Shown here in pieces: positions 15,101 through 28,500 of a stretch of 64,000 nt of DNA. The stretch spans positions 6,917,731 through 6,981,730 of the forward strand of contig NW_024881283.1 in assembly GCF_018691265.1 (NCBI RefSeq), given 5' to 3'. Numbering within the stretch: the stretch's first letter is position 1; every line of letters starts with the position of its first letter. Below the pieces are notes generated by a model. The model did not search any database and was not told the DNA's origin. It saw nothing but the letters and a program-made list of their open reading frames with translations. The position numbers and the translations under genes were made by a program. This stretch comes from Tyto alba (taxonomy: Eukaryota; Chordata; Aves; Strigiformes; Tytonidae).

Positions 15101-16089
15101 CTGAAACATCAAGAAACACCAAAAAAAAAAAAAAAAAAACCACAAATGGGAATAAAATAAATGCTCTGCTGGAATCACTCTGGTACATGCTCACATTGTG
15201 GAAGAATTATGTACCCTCTGTGACATTTGCCCAAAACAGGAAATAAGACAGCAAAGAGTTCAAGCCAGCACGCCTAACTGCTCTGCAGGAGGACAAACAC
15301 TGCTGGACTACTACAGAGAGTGTTGGGAGTAGAAGTCTGAAACACGGCAAAACAGTAATTCTCCGACTTTCCCTTCTTACAGATCCTGAAGAACAGAGAC
15401 TGTCCGGGGAGACTGCTCACTTAGCTTCTTGATCTTCTAACATCTCACAATAGCTCTAAGTACTTCATTACACAAACAAGACAAGTCAATTAAAATCTTC
15501 AACTTTTCAAAAGCTACCTTCAGTGCATTGCAATGTCTGCTGAAAAGTCCCAGCTAGCTTTTCACACAACTATTAAAACATTATTAAGCCTTGCTGAAAA
15601 TAAATACAATATATATATATATAAAAAAATTTTTATGATTTTATCTTCAATTCCACGCACTTTTTGCTTTATTTCTCCTCCCTAAAGCCAAGTTTTACAC
15701 TTAAGAGCAAACTCTTCCGTCACCATCTATGTGTCACTCTGCAAACTCTGTTCTGCTATTGTACTAAACCAAGCAGCTCTGGAGACCACCGCGTGAAAAC
15801 CATTCTGGTATGAAATCTTTTAGACTGGTGTTGCCAATCAGCAGCATTTACACGACGCTACTCTTCAAAACTGCAGTATTAGCACAGCTTAGCCTGTTAC
15901 CACCATAGCATCTCTCTGTAAGCGATACAGATCTGGACACAACAGAGAAGGCAGCACATCTATTGCTGTAATCATTCCAGCCAGCTTGCTGACACGCAGT
16001 TCAACCGACTTTAATGCACAAAGAAAAGGATTTGCCCAAGTTTCTTTAAAAATCACTTACAGAAGGAAACAAAGCAGGAGACAGCCTAC
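15101..16089 (-). other. ARID1A: ARID1A intron 3 (989 bases)
   Basis: The intron is bounded by GTAGGC at its 5' end and TTTCAG at its 3' end. On the transcript strand the acceptor of exon 4 is preceded by a run of 19 T (A run at 15121-15139) that forms the polypyrimidine tract. An (AT)n tract lies at 15609-15622. Nothing else was recognised. Confidence 0.92.
15609..15622. repeat. Short (AT)n tract
   Basis: About seven AT units in ARID1A intron 3. Confidence 0.8.
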
Positions 16090-16551
16090 CTGAGGAGGGG
16101 GGAAGCGTTGCTGGGAGTATGCAGACTGCTGCTGCTGCGGCTGTGACTGAGGGTATGAAGATGACTGCTGAGAAAGAGCCGAGGAAGCTGTCTGCTGAGT
16201 TTGTTGCTGCTGCTGGTAGGGCGACTGTGACTGCTGCTGTGAGTAGGGAGGCTGACTCTGTTGGTGTTGCTGGGCTGTGGACTGCTGTTGAGGATACGGA
16301 GTTGGGGACTGCTGATGGGGCTGCTGGGACTGCTGCTGAGAATAGGCAGGCTGCGATGTCTGAAGTTGCGGAGGTTGAGACTGAGGCTGTTGCTGCTGCT
16401 GATAAGAAGGCTGAGAGTGAGGGGTCTGGGATGGAGGCTGCTGAGAATATGGAGGCTGCTGCTGTTGGGGATGAGGGCTTTGCTGGTTGTAATATGGAGT
16501 CTGGCTTTGCTGCCCATATGCACTAGGGCCCTGCTGTCCGTAAGGAGGAAT
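16090..16551 (-). CDS. ARID1A: ARID1A exon 3, Gln/Ser/Tyr/Pro-rich (codons 463-616)
   Basis: Translating the reverse complement by hand gives an open 154-codon exon starting [15 protein letters not shown] and ending SQQRFPPPQ, bounded by CCTCTGTAG on the 5' side and GTAGGC on the 3' side. A good branch-point-like CTAAC and pyrimidine tract precede it. It is dominated by Gln, Ser, Pro and Tyr in repeated QQPPYS-, SQPSYQ- and SPYQQQ-type units, a prion-like low-complexity composition known for ARID1A. It is three codons longer than recalled human exon 3, consistent with CAG-codon slippage. CAG/CAA codons make up a large share, so alternate frames on both strands also stay open; those frames are shadows. 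Confidence 0.94.
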
Positions 16552-17251
16552 CTACAGAGGAAGACAGAGTTAGACCAGTTATTAAGGTATTTTATATACA
16601 CACACAAAGTAAGATTATGCTCAAGAAGAAAAAAATTCAGAGACCTGCGCAGAGCAGTTAACTGGAAATGTACTGGAAATGCCACTACCCAGACACTTTC
16701 CAGAAAACAGCAAAAGTCACTTGTGTATGACATTATTCTTGGCAGTAACAAAATTTTAATAGGCACCATGACTAAGTTTTTAGGGATCCCTATCTGACCA
16801 GCCTTCAACAATAAGAACACTGAAAGGAAAGACTGCCTGCTCCAAAAAAAAAAGGCAGCCTTTTGAATCTTGCAAACAGTCCAGCAGGACCCACTTGGAT
16901 CATGTAACGAGCCAAAACTGACCTGAAGCTATTTCTTCTGTAAAGAACAGCTGTGCCTTAACAGAACACAGCGGAAACAATATCTTACTCCCCTCGCTAT
17001 TTATTCGTCCCTTGTTTGATTCACTCCTCTGCCACTGCCTCTCTTGGAAGCGAGGATTGCACAGGTCCTTGTACACTGAATACACCTGGATCCAAGTGTG
17101 GTGCAACACACAGCCTAAGAAAAATGTCATTTTACCTAAATAAATGATTCCAACCTGGTTGAAGGTGATCCCTTCAGCAGACACAGTATTTTGTTGCTCT
17201 TCTGCCTGCCCCTGCTGCAAACAAGAGACTACAGAAGCTTGGGTGCTCTAC
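16552..17251 (-). other. ARID1A: ARID1A intron 2 (700 bases)
   Basis: The intron is bounded by the donor GTAGAG after exon 2 and the acceptor CTCTGTAG before exon 3. A CTAAC branch-point candidate lies about 20 bases upstream of the acceptor. No other feature was recognised. Confidence 0.92.
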
Positions 17252-17464
17252 CTGCTGTGCATATGAGATGCTGCCCATTGTACTTTGCGTCCTGCTTTGC
17301 ATTCCCATGGGATATCTCTGGGGTGTTTGTGGCCCATACGGCTGTCCTGGATAGCCATGGCCTTGCTGTGGCCCCGCCTGAGGTCCCTGTTGTTGTGTGT
17401 ACGGGTTGTTTCCTCCATACAGCTGAGGCCTCATCTTCCCCATCTGATCCATTGGGCTTGAAGG
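17252..17464 (-). CDS. ARID1A: ARID1A exon 2 (codons 392-462)
   Basis: This 213-base exon has exactly the length recalled for human ARID1A exon 2. It begins after TTTGCAG with [14 protein letters not shown] and continues through a Gln/Gly/Tyr/Pro-rich stretch ([20 protein letters not shown]) and [11 protein letters not shown] to end ISYAQQ, followed by the donor GTAGAG. It belongs to the disordered, Q/Y/P/G-rich region that is thought to support condensate-like behaviour of BAF subunits. Differences from human are conservative (for example LYGGNN for PYGGTN). Reading through the donor would add about 20 unrelated residues, so the splice site is well supported. Frame phase is 0 at both ends. 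Confidence 0.95.
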
Positions 17465-19454
17465 CTGCAAAGCAAGTTGCGACAGATGATGTACATCCAG
17501 CTACATACAGGAATCGTTCACAACTTCCCCCAAGCCCCAGAAGAAAACTTCAACAGGTTGGCACAGAGAAGCAGAAGCACGTCTGTCTCTTCTCAGGTGT
17601 TAAACCCCACAGTTACTCTGAATTACAGCAGGATTCCTGCTGCCCTTTCAAACCTACAGACATTTCACAAAGAACAAACCCAATGAGAAGAAGTCATTTT
17701 ATGCTGACGTTATCTCCCGTGGCCGGAGGACAGGAAAGAATGGGGGACGGACCATTAAGAAAGATGAATTATCAGCGTAAATGGCTTTTCCCCATAGTAG
17801 GTAGTAGATTAACATCCAGATATTCCACAGCAAGGTAAATGTAGGCTGAAAATTTAAATATTCACAACAAACACTGCTTCTTTCACATATAACAAGGTCT
17901 CCCAAAACACTACAGGCTGTTAATTTACACTTACACATTTCAATTAATTCACATTGATGTAGTAATACTGGGCAGTGCTACTGACATTCACAGCGTTCAA
18001 GACTGCAGTTCCATTTTTGCCTTTTTTTTTTTTTAACGCGTTCTTTGTGTCTGCTGCCTTTTGTAGAATAGAAGTTTCTAAATGAAATTTCTTTGGATGC
18101 ACAAAAAAAAAAAATAAATGTCAGCCTTGAAAGTAAGGTCCCTGAGTTTTAAAGCAGACACGACGAGACGAGTGAATAAATGCAACTTTCCTAGGACTTC
18201 CTAATCTGTATTAGCCCTGCCTGAAGCCAAGACATAAGGACAGTCAATCAAATTTCCTGAAAGTGCTATAAACCTCAAAACACAGTCTTTCTACCTAGGC
18301 AGTACTATTCCCACACTAAAGCAAGGGCTGTTTTGGCATAGTGACCTCTAAATGAATCCCAAACGCAGTCTTTAACCTCCAACACTCGGACTGAATAAGA
18401 ACTGTTCACTGATCTCCTGATGACCTAACTAATACCAATTAGATGTTTTCCACCAGATCACCATGACAATGGACTCTCTATTACACCATTCCTTCCTGCA
18501 ACTAGCCCTAGGGTGGTATTTGTACAGATCCACCCTCTCTTGCTGAGATCAGGTGCTTGAGGAGTGGCACTACAGGCCTGCACAAGCAAATATCGCACAA
18601 AGCCAGCTCCTGCTGGAAACCTGAAAGAATCCCAGAGACCAGAACAGTATTTCAGTTATGTTTGCAGAATCCACCCTCCTAGGAAAAAAAGTTCGTGCAG
18701 TATGCTACACTTCAGAAAATCCTACCCCAACAGCCAGCACAGCTTGAAGTCCCAACACACAGACCCTGAAAACATTTGTTTGACCAGCTGTCTGCTACGT
18801 CTTGCCTGCCAGGCAAGCCACACAGCACCGAGCCCACGCCAAAGAGAAGCAAGCAGGGGCACAACGGGGAGTTAATGGTACTCTTGGGGGGCAACAGGAG
18901 CTGGGCCATGGGAGGGAATTTAATGGAGATGGCAGGAAAAGCCCCCCATTTCTGGTAAGGGGTGGGGCTACCCACTCCACTGAAATAGTGCTCCCTTAGA
19001 CAAATCTGCACCAATATGACATAAATCAATGAAGAACCAGGTCCAAGTCCCTTCCTGCACTACAGTTCAGCTCTGGACACCCCTGCAAATACGGTGTTTG
19101 CCATCCTATGGAAGCTGTTCACAAGCGACCATGTGCATGGCACCAGCATGGCAGTACAATTCTCTCTTCCGAGGCAGATTTCAGATCCCCCGCCGTGCTC
19201 AGTTGTGCTGGATGTTTCAATTTTCAGCCATGCTGATACTAAAACAGTTCTGACAAAGTTACGTTTCATGTTTTACATGCAAGTTAATCACAGATGCTAC
19301 TGCTGAGGATTAATATGGACAGAGGCTGCAGGACCTCAGAGGAGGAAGCTCCATATCCCCACACTCCCAAGTGGCCGTACCCCACAGACCATGCCACGCA
19401 CCAAAACGGGGTTTTTGTACCATGCTCTGAAAAGGAACTCCCAATCAGGGGGTA

Positions 19455-19515
19455 AAAAAAAAAAAAAAAAACCAAAAAAAAAAAAAAAAAAAAAAAACCA
19501 AAAAAAAAAAACCAA
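19455..19515. repeat. A-rich tract with ACC interruptions
   Basis: Long A runs separated by ACC motifs, ending in ACCAAACACG. This pattern of A tracts decaying into CCAAACC-type sequence recurs in the window. Confidence 0.9.
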
Positions 19516-20170
19516 ACACGACTTCTTTGATGGCAGTAGTCCAAATCCTCAGAGCTAGGGTGACTCCTGAATGGCAGCACCCATGTGGAGCTTTCCTACC
19601 TCCTAAGGGATGCAAATTGTCTTTCAACCAATTGTCCCTAACGCTTCCTAGAGCCTTGCCTTGTGAGTACCACCTTAGATAACTGACATCTTTTCCCTCC
19701 CCACATTATCTTCTTTGGTATGTAAAAACCCTGCCACCAGGAGCCTTCCCAGCCCCTAGCTTTTGACAAGGCAAACCTCTCTTTCACCACCCCCCAAACA
19801 CACACCTCCTTTCTTCTACCTGATCGAATGCAACTTTGGGGTTACTGACTAAACATTTCAGCATCTTTTCTGTTTGTTACTTGCTTCCTTCTTGGTTGTT
19901 ACCTCACCTTCACAGCCCACTAGCAAGGGCAGCTTCTCAAATACACTCCTGTTCAGGGATTTTTTTTTTTTTTTTAAATATGTACACACCACATGCTGCC
20001 TCCCCTGCACAGATTTTCTTGTCTGTGGTCACCCACAAAGCTAACCATATCTTCAGGAAGGACAGAAACAAGGTGAAGATGTACTTTTCCATGACTCCTA
20101 CAGGAAGCATGACGACTGTTAAAAAACTTCAAGAAACATTTGGAACTGTTTATGCAGTCATAAGAAGAAG

Positions 20171-20182
20171 GAAAAAAAAAAA

Positions 20183-20214
<32 letters not shown>
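20171..20214. repeat. A20 followed by (AG)n microsatellite
   Basis: A run of 20 A passes directly into about 12 AG units within intron 1 of ARID1A. Confidence 0.9.
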
Positions 20215-21482
20215 GAAAGAAAAATCTTAAAACACAAAACCCAAACATATTTCCAGGATGTGACCAAGTCGTCACCTTGATCACTCAGCGTAGGAGTGCA
20301 CGACATGCTTCCAAACTGCGCTGCTTTGAACTGCCACTCTTCCACAAGGCCCTAGCGCACAGAGGATGCTAAAAACAAACATGAAGAGCATCACTCTAAA
20401 TTACAGCCTTACAGATAAAATTCTATAAACAGAAGAAATGTAAACGCCAATTAATCTCTAATGAAGTAACTATTTCATATACACACTCCTGACTCGTCAC
20501 AAACCAACAGACTAATTCGTACTCCCTGGGGCTGCCGTGTACATCTCAAATGCTGCAACTCATTGTTTCTTCCTTCAAAATCTCCCATTAAAGACACACA
20601 ACTCTTGCTGACAGGGCTTTAACTGCTCTTGTCTTAGCAGTGCTGCTCTGGCTTAAAGAGCCTACCATCAGGAAGTCTACTTGAATCTGCTATCTCAATC
20701 CTTTCAGGTGATTTAACTACACGTGCCTCAAGAAAAGAACAGTCAAAGTTGAAACGCAGTGAAGTGCAAATCGATCCAAGTGCTCGTGCAAAGACTTGGG
20801 AGGGAGCAGAGGTGCTGCACAGCTCCTTTGTACGTCCGTGTTACACGAGATGGGTAAGCCAAGAGGAAGCGACGCCTGTTTGCTTGCAAGAACACTTCAG
20901 GATAAATAAGGAAATACCAAACTCTGACTGCAAAAGGCTGGAGATTCTTCTCTGGACTGATACATGGGAAATCCTTTCAATAGGAAACCACAGGAGTAGA
21001 TTACTGTGATTACACTTCAAAAGCAAAGGCCCTGCCACAGAGAGACATAATTGAGAGAAAGTGTTGCTCCTTGATCACTGAAGTCCAGACCCCCTGCTTA
21101 CACCTCCTCGCATTCATAGAAATTGCTTCTATTCTCCCTTCAATCTTGGCATCTCCGCTGTTTTATAACACCGTTAAGTACCAAAACTTGGCAAAACATA
21201 GTCATGTCACCAGTCAAACTTCAAAAGCAAAGTTGTTTGGTACAGTACGTAATAAAAGCGACCGTAAGCCAGTGCTCCAGAGAAACTGCTGAGCTTTCGA
21301 GAAAATTTAAGGTATTTCTAGACTAAGAGCTTGTAACAGCAAGCCCAAAGCGAGCTTAAATTGCTGAGTTCAAAAGCTCTCCAAATCAGTATGTGTGATG
21401 TAAAGGATGCTGGACCCCTAAAATGAAGTGGCACTGTGAAAACCAGCTAGTCTTCAAAAACAACACAGGAGTTTTCCCCCCC

Positions 21483-21518
21483 AAAAAAAAACAAAAAAAA
21501 AAACAAACAAAAAAAAAG
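21483..21518. repeat. A-rich tract with C interruptions
   Basis: A runs interrupted by single C, immediately right of a C run, in intron 1. Confidence 0.85.
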
Positions 21519-22234
21519 GCTTCTAGGCAGACAAGAGGATTCCACAAACAAAACAACTCTCTTCAGATTTTGTCTGACAGAAGAGAAATTTGGCCTCTTG
21601 AAAGAACAGTCTGGTTAAATTGGAGGGGACTTGCCTAATGGTCCCAGCAGGAAAACAAGTAAAGGGAAGAGGCAAATCCCACTTTGGAAGCAAGAGCCAA
21701 ACCCTCCACAGCTGTATAGAAAAATGTAATTCTGACTTTCCTGATTACCTTATTACATATTTGTATTTTATTGCACCAGGAGAAGAAAAGGAAGGAGAGT
21801 CATTTACTGAACCCTCCAGTTTCAAATCAGCGTCATTCAGTTATTGGCAAACATGGGTATTGGCCACAACTGGTTTCCTCAGCTGCCCCCAAAAAATAGA
21901 AAAGCCAGAAAAATAATAAAAAAGCCCTAAGCTCTCACCTTGGATTTGAAATCTTTTCCTGACCAGATTTGCTGTCCGTTTTTTGTGATAAAAAATAATA
22001 AAAAGCATTACTGGCTGTTTAACCGAGAGAAGCCCTAATTGATTCCCACAGTAATTAACCTGCATTTTACCTCGGAGAGTGGTAGTTAAGGAAGTCGGCA
22101 CTGCTATTTATAACTCATCTCAAATTGAGGGCAGACTGCCTAAAATCTAACACATCCCAGCTGTACTCCTGTTTGAACTGGGGCCAAGGGAATTTTTTAA
22201 AGCAATCTTGGCACTGAATGAATGACACCAACAG

Positions 22235-22790
22235 TATGAGCGCGCGTGTGGTTGTGTTGTGGTGACGTAGCAGTGGAGGTGGAAGGGGAAGGGGGGGCAG
22301 CACGCCGTAATCCCTCTCCCAAGCCCGCTCGCTGCGTACAGGCCCGGCCCCGGCCGGTACAACGCGCCCGGAGCCGCCCACCGAGAACCAAACACAGGAA
22401 ACGTCTTTTCCTGTGGAACGCCTTGAAGTGAGAAGCACATGGCTAATCTGCATAAAAGCAAAGCCACACCACTCCTGCCAGGAAGGTTAGTGCTCGTAAT
22501 CTCTGGCCATGAAGCTGGCTGCCTGCGAGGACTTGGACCCGCGCCTGATAACCCAGAAAGAGCCGAGAACAGATGGGCAAGGACCCCGGCAGAAACAGCA
22601 CCGCGCACGTGACGCGCCACATGGCCCCGCGAGCACAAACTATTGTTTGGCTGCTGAGCGCCCGTACAAAGACAAACCCGAGCGGGCCCTGCGAATTCAG
22701 CGAGAGGCGGCAGCTGCTCCCCTGCCAGGGTCAGGCTGGCCGGAGGACGGGGACCACCAAACCCCAGAGGTCTGGAAGTCGCCAAGCTGA
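22235..22790. promoter_or_regulatory. CpG-rich patch inside intron 1
   Basis: The block contains GCGCGCGTG, a TGACGTAG half-CRE-like word, CGGCCCCGGCCGGT and several further CpG clusters. It lies about 18.6 kb downstream of the ARID1A start, with no exon recognised. An intragenic promoter or enhancer is plausible but unproven. Confidence 0.4.
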
Positions 22791-25565
22791 GGAGATGCTG
22801 ACCCGTGCCAGTGCTGGTCCCGCAGGCTCAGACCACAAACGGCTCACCTCCCCCAGGCTGAATCCGGGTGGGATCTTACTGACGTGAAGAAACTAGGTCT
22901 TGGTAGAAGAACGTGCTCCTTCCTCGTGTCATCAACCCCTCGTTACCCAAAGGCAAGGGCAAGTAGTCTCTGCAGCCAGTGAAGCTACAAAGCAGATTGC
23001 CATGTTGGCTATAAAAATCATAGTAGGGATGGACAATGCTGGAAAAGGGGAGACATTTTCCCCAAGAATTAGTCAGCTGGGATCATGGTCATATTGGATT
23101 TAATCATTGAAACCAGGCAAGAGAATAGAAACACCCATGCTCCCCCAACCTTTCTGTGTCATTTCTATCAAAATCAACAAACCGTATGAAGCAGAAAATC
23201 AGCAACAGCAGCATCAGCTGAACAGGCTGGTAACACCTACAGTGAGCGGCTCATGGAAGAGACCTGGGTTCAAAATTAGCAGCTTTCCCTGCCCATTTTC
23301 CAGTGCCTTCCACCCTGCTGAGAAACACCAATCATGACAAGGCAGGCAGAGGAACCTCCACATGAGAGTCATGGCAAATGGAGAATCACTCAGGAAAAAT
23401 ACTTTGTCTTGATCTCAAGGCTGCCAAGAGGCTTAGCATTATTGTTTCGAGAAAGCAACCCTGATCAAAGCAGAGAAGCTGCCCTGACCTTTGCTATTTC
23501 TAGCACATTCTACATCCTCTGGAGCTACCAAGAGCTCAGGCTGCCGCAAGGCACCAAGGCTGGGTCAGCTCTTGGAGGTCCCAACATCCAACACCATTAA
23601 CACGCCGCATCCACACTGCCTCCAGGGATGAGGGATCTGACCTCCCACCTCTAAGCCCTCCCCTCAGACTAAACCTCTGCTGTATTTTCAAGTTCAAAGA
23701 GCACTATTAGAGCTATGCTACCTGCAGCATCAGGACACCAGTGCCTTGGGCAAGACAAATCCCGTTTTCCGCATACTCACCAACTACACGAGGTGTGATG
23801 GTGCCTGCAGATGAAGCACAAGTACTCATGAACAAGTGTGAAATGCACGGGAGGGATTGTCCCAAGCTGGCACAAAGCCTTGCAGGCCCACCAAAACCAG
23901 CCAGGCTGTTACGATTCACACCAACTGAAAGACTGGCACAAGCAGATAGTTACTCCCTTGCGACACCACCCAACCACGGCAACACCATGACGTCACTGAG
24001 AAAACAGAACTAACGGGGAGGGGGGGGCAACACAGATGCTTCAGCAAACCCTACTTTCAGCCACAGGTCACTCTCATGCCTCAAGGTTGCACTTCAGACA
24101 CTTTCATGCCCATCCGTATGTCCTGAAACTTCACACACAAGCTACTCCCAATTCCACCACAGCCAGTCTAGAGAGTTCAAGATGAGAAATGAGCACAAAC
24201 TAACCACCATCCTCATTCGAGAGCAAACATGGTTCGTTTTCCAGTGAGGAACACTTTCATCTGATCTATTTAAGGTGCAACTGGCTGTGCTAAGGTCAAT
24301 ATCCCAGCCTAAACTCACTGCCTTTTAAAGCCTTTTGAAAGGCCAGCACACTGGGTCATACTTCATTGCTCTCCTCCTGTGGTGGTCTGCTTTTACAGAC
24401 AGATGGAAGAGGCTGAGGGGAAATTAAAGTTAAGATAAAAAGAAAAATCCTCCTGCAGTAGATGAAGATGCCCTCAAAAGAAAAACACACCTAGAAAACC
24501 CCACAGTAAACACTACACTGATGCGTATCAAGTGTCTCACCAGGAGAGTTTAAACAGCAAGAGAGTTTTGCTGAGAATGTCACCACAGAAATGTGCACTT
24601 CCTTTTTTGCTTTTCCCCTCACTTTTTTAAACTTGAGAAATCCACCAACTTCCTTCAGCCCCTCAGCATAAGCAGGCCAACACGCCAAGCCTGCGCTGGC
24701 ACTGCTCAGCACCCCCCAGTTACTTTCTGTGCCCCTCCAGGGCAGTACCTGTCACTTTGGGCACTCCAGAGGAGACCAAAGCCAACGCTTCTGCCCGGCA
24801 GTACGACTCCTGCAAGTACCAGGCCAGCAACAGCAAACAAATGCCCCGTGCCTGCTCTACAGTGAGAGTCAGCTCTGCTGCGAGGTTCCCTACACGCTGT
24901 CCTCCCCCAGCCTCCCACGCCTGACTGCAGGAATGAAGCAGGCTGCGTTGCTCTGCCTCATACCCATGAGCTTCAGGTACCAAAACCTGACTTTTGGAAT
25001 ATAGTACAGGATTGGTTTCAGGGTTACAAACACTCACCCTTTGGAAACTTGAAGGACAAACTGATTTTTACGTAAGTTATGGAAAACTAGAACTCCCCAT
25101 CTCACCCCCACAAATCCTAGAATCTAACTTAGATTTTAATACATAACTGAGAGGCAACGTACCATTATCATCTCATTATCAATGGCCAATACAGATTAAA
25201 TTACTGGTTGCCAAAGTGTTCAGGTAACTGACCTCTGCTCAATAGTTTCAGTTCTGCAACTAGAGGGAGCCTGGTTTTTCTTCTGACTTTTTCCAGTAGG
25301 TCAGAGCTTGACAGAAGACACTTTCTATTCCTCTAAGCCTCTGCTAACACACAGACCTCAGAATAAACTAACCCTACATACAAAAGGAAAACGGGACATT
25401 TTCTAAATTAATTTGGATACCTGCTTCTAACCAAGAGTTATTTGGAGCTCCTATAAACTTAAAATTAGCCCTGTTAAATGTTGCTCCTTTCCTTGATTAT
25501 TGCACCAGTTCCTTTTGGGGAGATTTTCTTTAAGTCCAAGATACTAAGTTTTAACAGTGGTGGGG

Positions 25566-25590
25566 AAAAAAAAAAAAAAAAAAAAAAAAA
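25566..25590. repeat. Poly-A run (25)
   Basis: Homopolymer in intron 1 with no recognisable retroposed sequence attached. Confidence 0.9.
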
Positions 25591-28500
25591 TCACTAAGTT
25601 TTCTCCAAGCAGCTATACTGTGAACTACATCTCCCCGGCTAAACACAATTCAGTAATTACCCTATTAACATTTCTCAGCAAGAGGCCAGTCCACACATCT
25701 CAAAGGACTTTCCTAAGCCTCACTCTTACTAATACTCTTCAAATTGATTAAAACTGACCAGAGTTTTGCTTACAGGATATCATTATATAACATTTTATTC
25801 CTGAAAGAAGTCAATCAGAAGAAGGTGATTTGGTGGGGAACTGAAATGAGAGCCCCACATCAAACCCTCACTGGAAATAAGCTGACAAGGGTACATTGTT
25901 TGTGCCCACATACAAGTAGGGTTCTGGGGGTTTTTCTATTTTTTTAAAAGGTGGACATCGGGAAGGTCACAAGCCCACCTCTGTTTTAAAAAAAGTGCAT
26001 TTGTTGATCTCATCTTTCCTTCCCAGCCTGACTTTAAGTCCTCCTTACCAAATTCAACAAATCAAACTTATCAAGGCTCTGGATTTCAGTTCCATTCTTC
26101 AGTCAGTTGCTCTCCCTGACAGGTGGCCACACTGCTTATCACACCACATTACTGACGTATCTCTCAAGACCCTCAATATATTTCAACCAGTATCATATCT
26201 AAAGACAACAAACAACTGGTTTTCTGCAATCTTCAGAATCTACTCAAAGGCAGACGCATGCTCACATTAAGAGGACGTTTTTCTGGACTTGTGAAAAGCT
26301 GTAGCACAAAATGACCTGACATAAGATTTACGTTGTAAATGCTGAAGTGGGCTGACCTGGGTGAGGGGGAAACTCCGCTTTGTTTTTATGCAATCTTAGC
26401 ACAAGGCCAAACCTTGCCCACGGCTGGGTTCAGACAGTACCCTCGTCCTCCAGAGATGCACAAGCAACAGGATGGCAGGTTCCTCCTGGACGCCTCTCCT
26501 GCTTGCAGGCTCGGCGCACATCCTCATGGAAACAGCACAAGGGATCCCCTACCACCTCAAAATCAGGCAACCACCAGAGGATTTATTCATTTCCTTCGCC
26601 CTCCATCTCTCTTTTGCCAGCACGACACTGATGATGTGACTAAACACCCACGTTGTTTCAAAATACCATCATGACATGCCTCTGCAGGGCTCTGAACGAC
26701 AGGGAAGAGACCAGCCCAAGCCTAGGCCGAGCCTGGCCGTGGCAGGGCTCGCTCTCGCTCTCTGTGGCAGGCTGGACGACACACGTTGTCCCTATCTGAC
26801 AAGCCAGCCCAGAGCGGATGCCTTGGCTGGGCAATTGGTTCCTTCTTTATCAAGCAGACACTGATGTGGAAGCAGGAGCTGACAACTATTCACATGGTTC
26901 TTTTAACATGGCAGGAGATTCTGACAAATGCTATTTACTGAATTCAGTGCAGTCAAAATTAACAAAGGATTACGATTCTTTTGCAATAGCTGGAGAGTAG
27001 TGAAATTTTCAGACATTTCACAGGTAGTTGGAGTCAGATTATACAGTTTCCTCCTATCCAAATAATTAGGTAGCTAGCTATCCCCCCCACTCACAATTCA
27101 CTTTAGAAGCACATTGTTCAAGCAGCTCACCCCAAGATTTCCCAAGTGCCACTATTGACTCCTCCCAAAATCTAAGCAACACAGATATAAAGGAAACTGC
27201 ATCTCAGCTCCATGGGAGATGATCCCAAGGAACATGTGATAGTTGAAATGAGGTGGTGTTCCTTTTAAGATGGAAAGAAACTTCCTTCCTGAATATTAAA
27301 TCAGGCTTTTAAGTTTAGCGAACCTCCTACGTTTGCTCTAATGAACTGGAGGCAAGTCAACAAAAAGACAGTTAAGTATCTCATTACAGTATTTTCGTTC
27401 CAGGCCTACTTACACACTAGAAGGAGCAAGCAAGCTCATGCTGTACCACAGAAATGGGACCAGGCCAAGAGCAAGCCATAAAAAAAGCAAGAGGAAGGGC
27501 TAGGATGGAACAGCAGAATTATACTAAGTGTCACCACTACTTCAGTGATCTAATTTTGATCAGTGAGAGAGCAGCTGTTCTAGATCACTAGCAAGATGCA
27601 AAATATTTGCACTAAGCACCACAGAAAACCTGAAAGGGCTCCAGAAGCCCCGTAAATACATGAAGATAACTGCAACCTGTGGCAACCTTCAGTCATCTAG
27701 CTAATTCTCCATAACCCCCATCTCCTTTCAAACAAGCAATACTGATCTCATGGATACATGTCTTTTGCTACAGAATACGGTGGACATTTTCCAAAACTTT
27801 AAGCATGAAGGAAGACGCAATGCAAGAGGCTCACTAGAGTTTACTTTCCAGAACAAAGTTAGTTTTATCAAGTCATTAAAGATCCTTTCTGCACAGAAAT
27901 CCACTGGGTCCCGATGCACACTCAAGAGTTGCTAAGGCACCTCCAGCATAGCCTCCCAGCTTTCTAAAAACAATTTCTTGCTAACTCTTCATCCATAAAA
28001 TGCAGCATTGCAGGTTTCTACCCACCTGTGTCTGTCTGAAAGCTCAATCTGTATTTGAATATCTCATCACTTTGCAAATTTGTCTCATTTTATATCAGAA
28101 TAAACGGTGGCTGAACAGACTCAACTGGACAGGCAAATTCCCACGACCTCTTACCATGCTAGGTTGGTAAGGGCACACCCGAGAGCCATCTCCGGATCAG
28201 GTCACGGCTCTAAAACACGACAGGTCTCCAGCAGTCCCAACTCTCCTACTGAACACAACACTGAGATGCAGGAGGACGCAGCCACGTTCATTGTAAGAGA
28301 GGTACAGCTGTTGGACGCTACCTCATCTCAGCATGCAGAGCTCCATCTTGTCCAGAGCAGCTGCCTGCTTTAATAAGAGCTGCATGTCGGGGCCTGTAGA
28401 CTCTACAAGCCACGTTTCAGAATCACACAGGCTCTCCCTTGCTTCTGCAGAGTAACTGAATTTATTTAAAAGCATGTATAATGCAGCACAAAGAAGATTA

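Noticed and set aside
16086..16820. 244-codon Ser-rich minus-strand frame over exon 3
   Set aside because: It is the wrong frame of ARID1A exon 3; the correct frame gives IPPYGQQG to RFPPPQ with proper splice sites.
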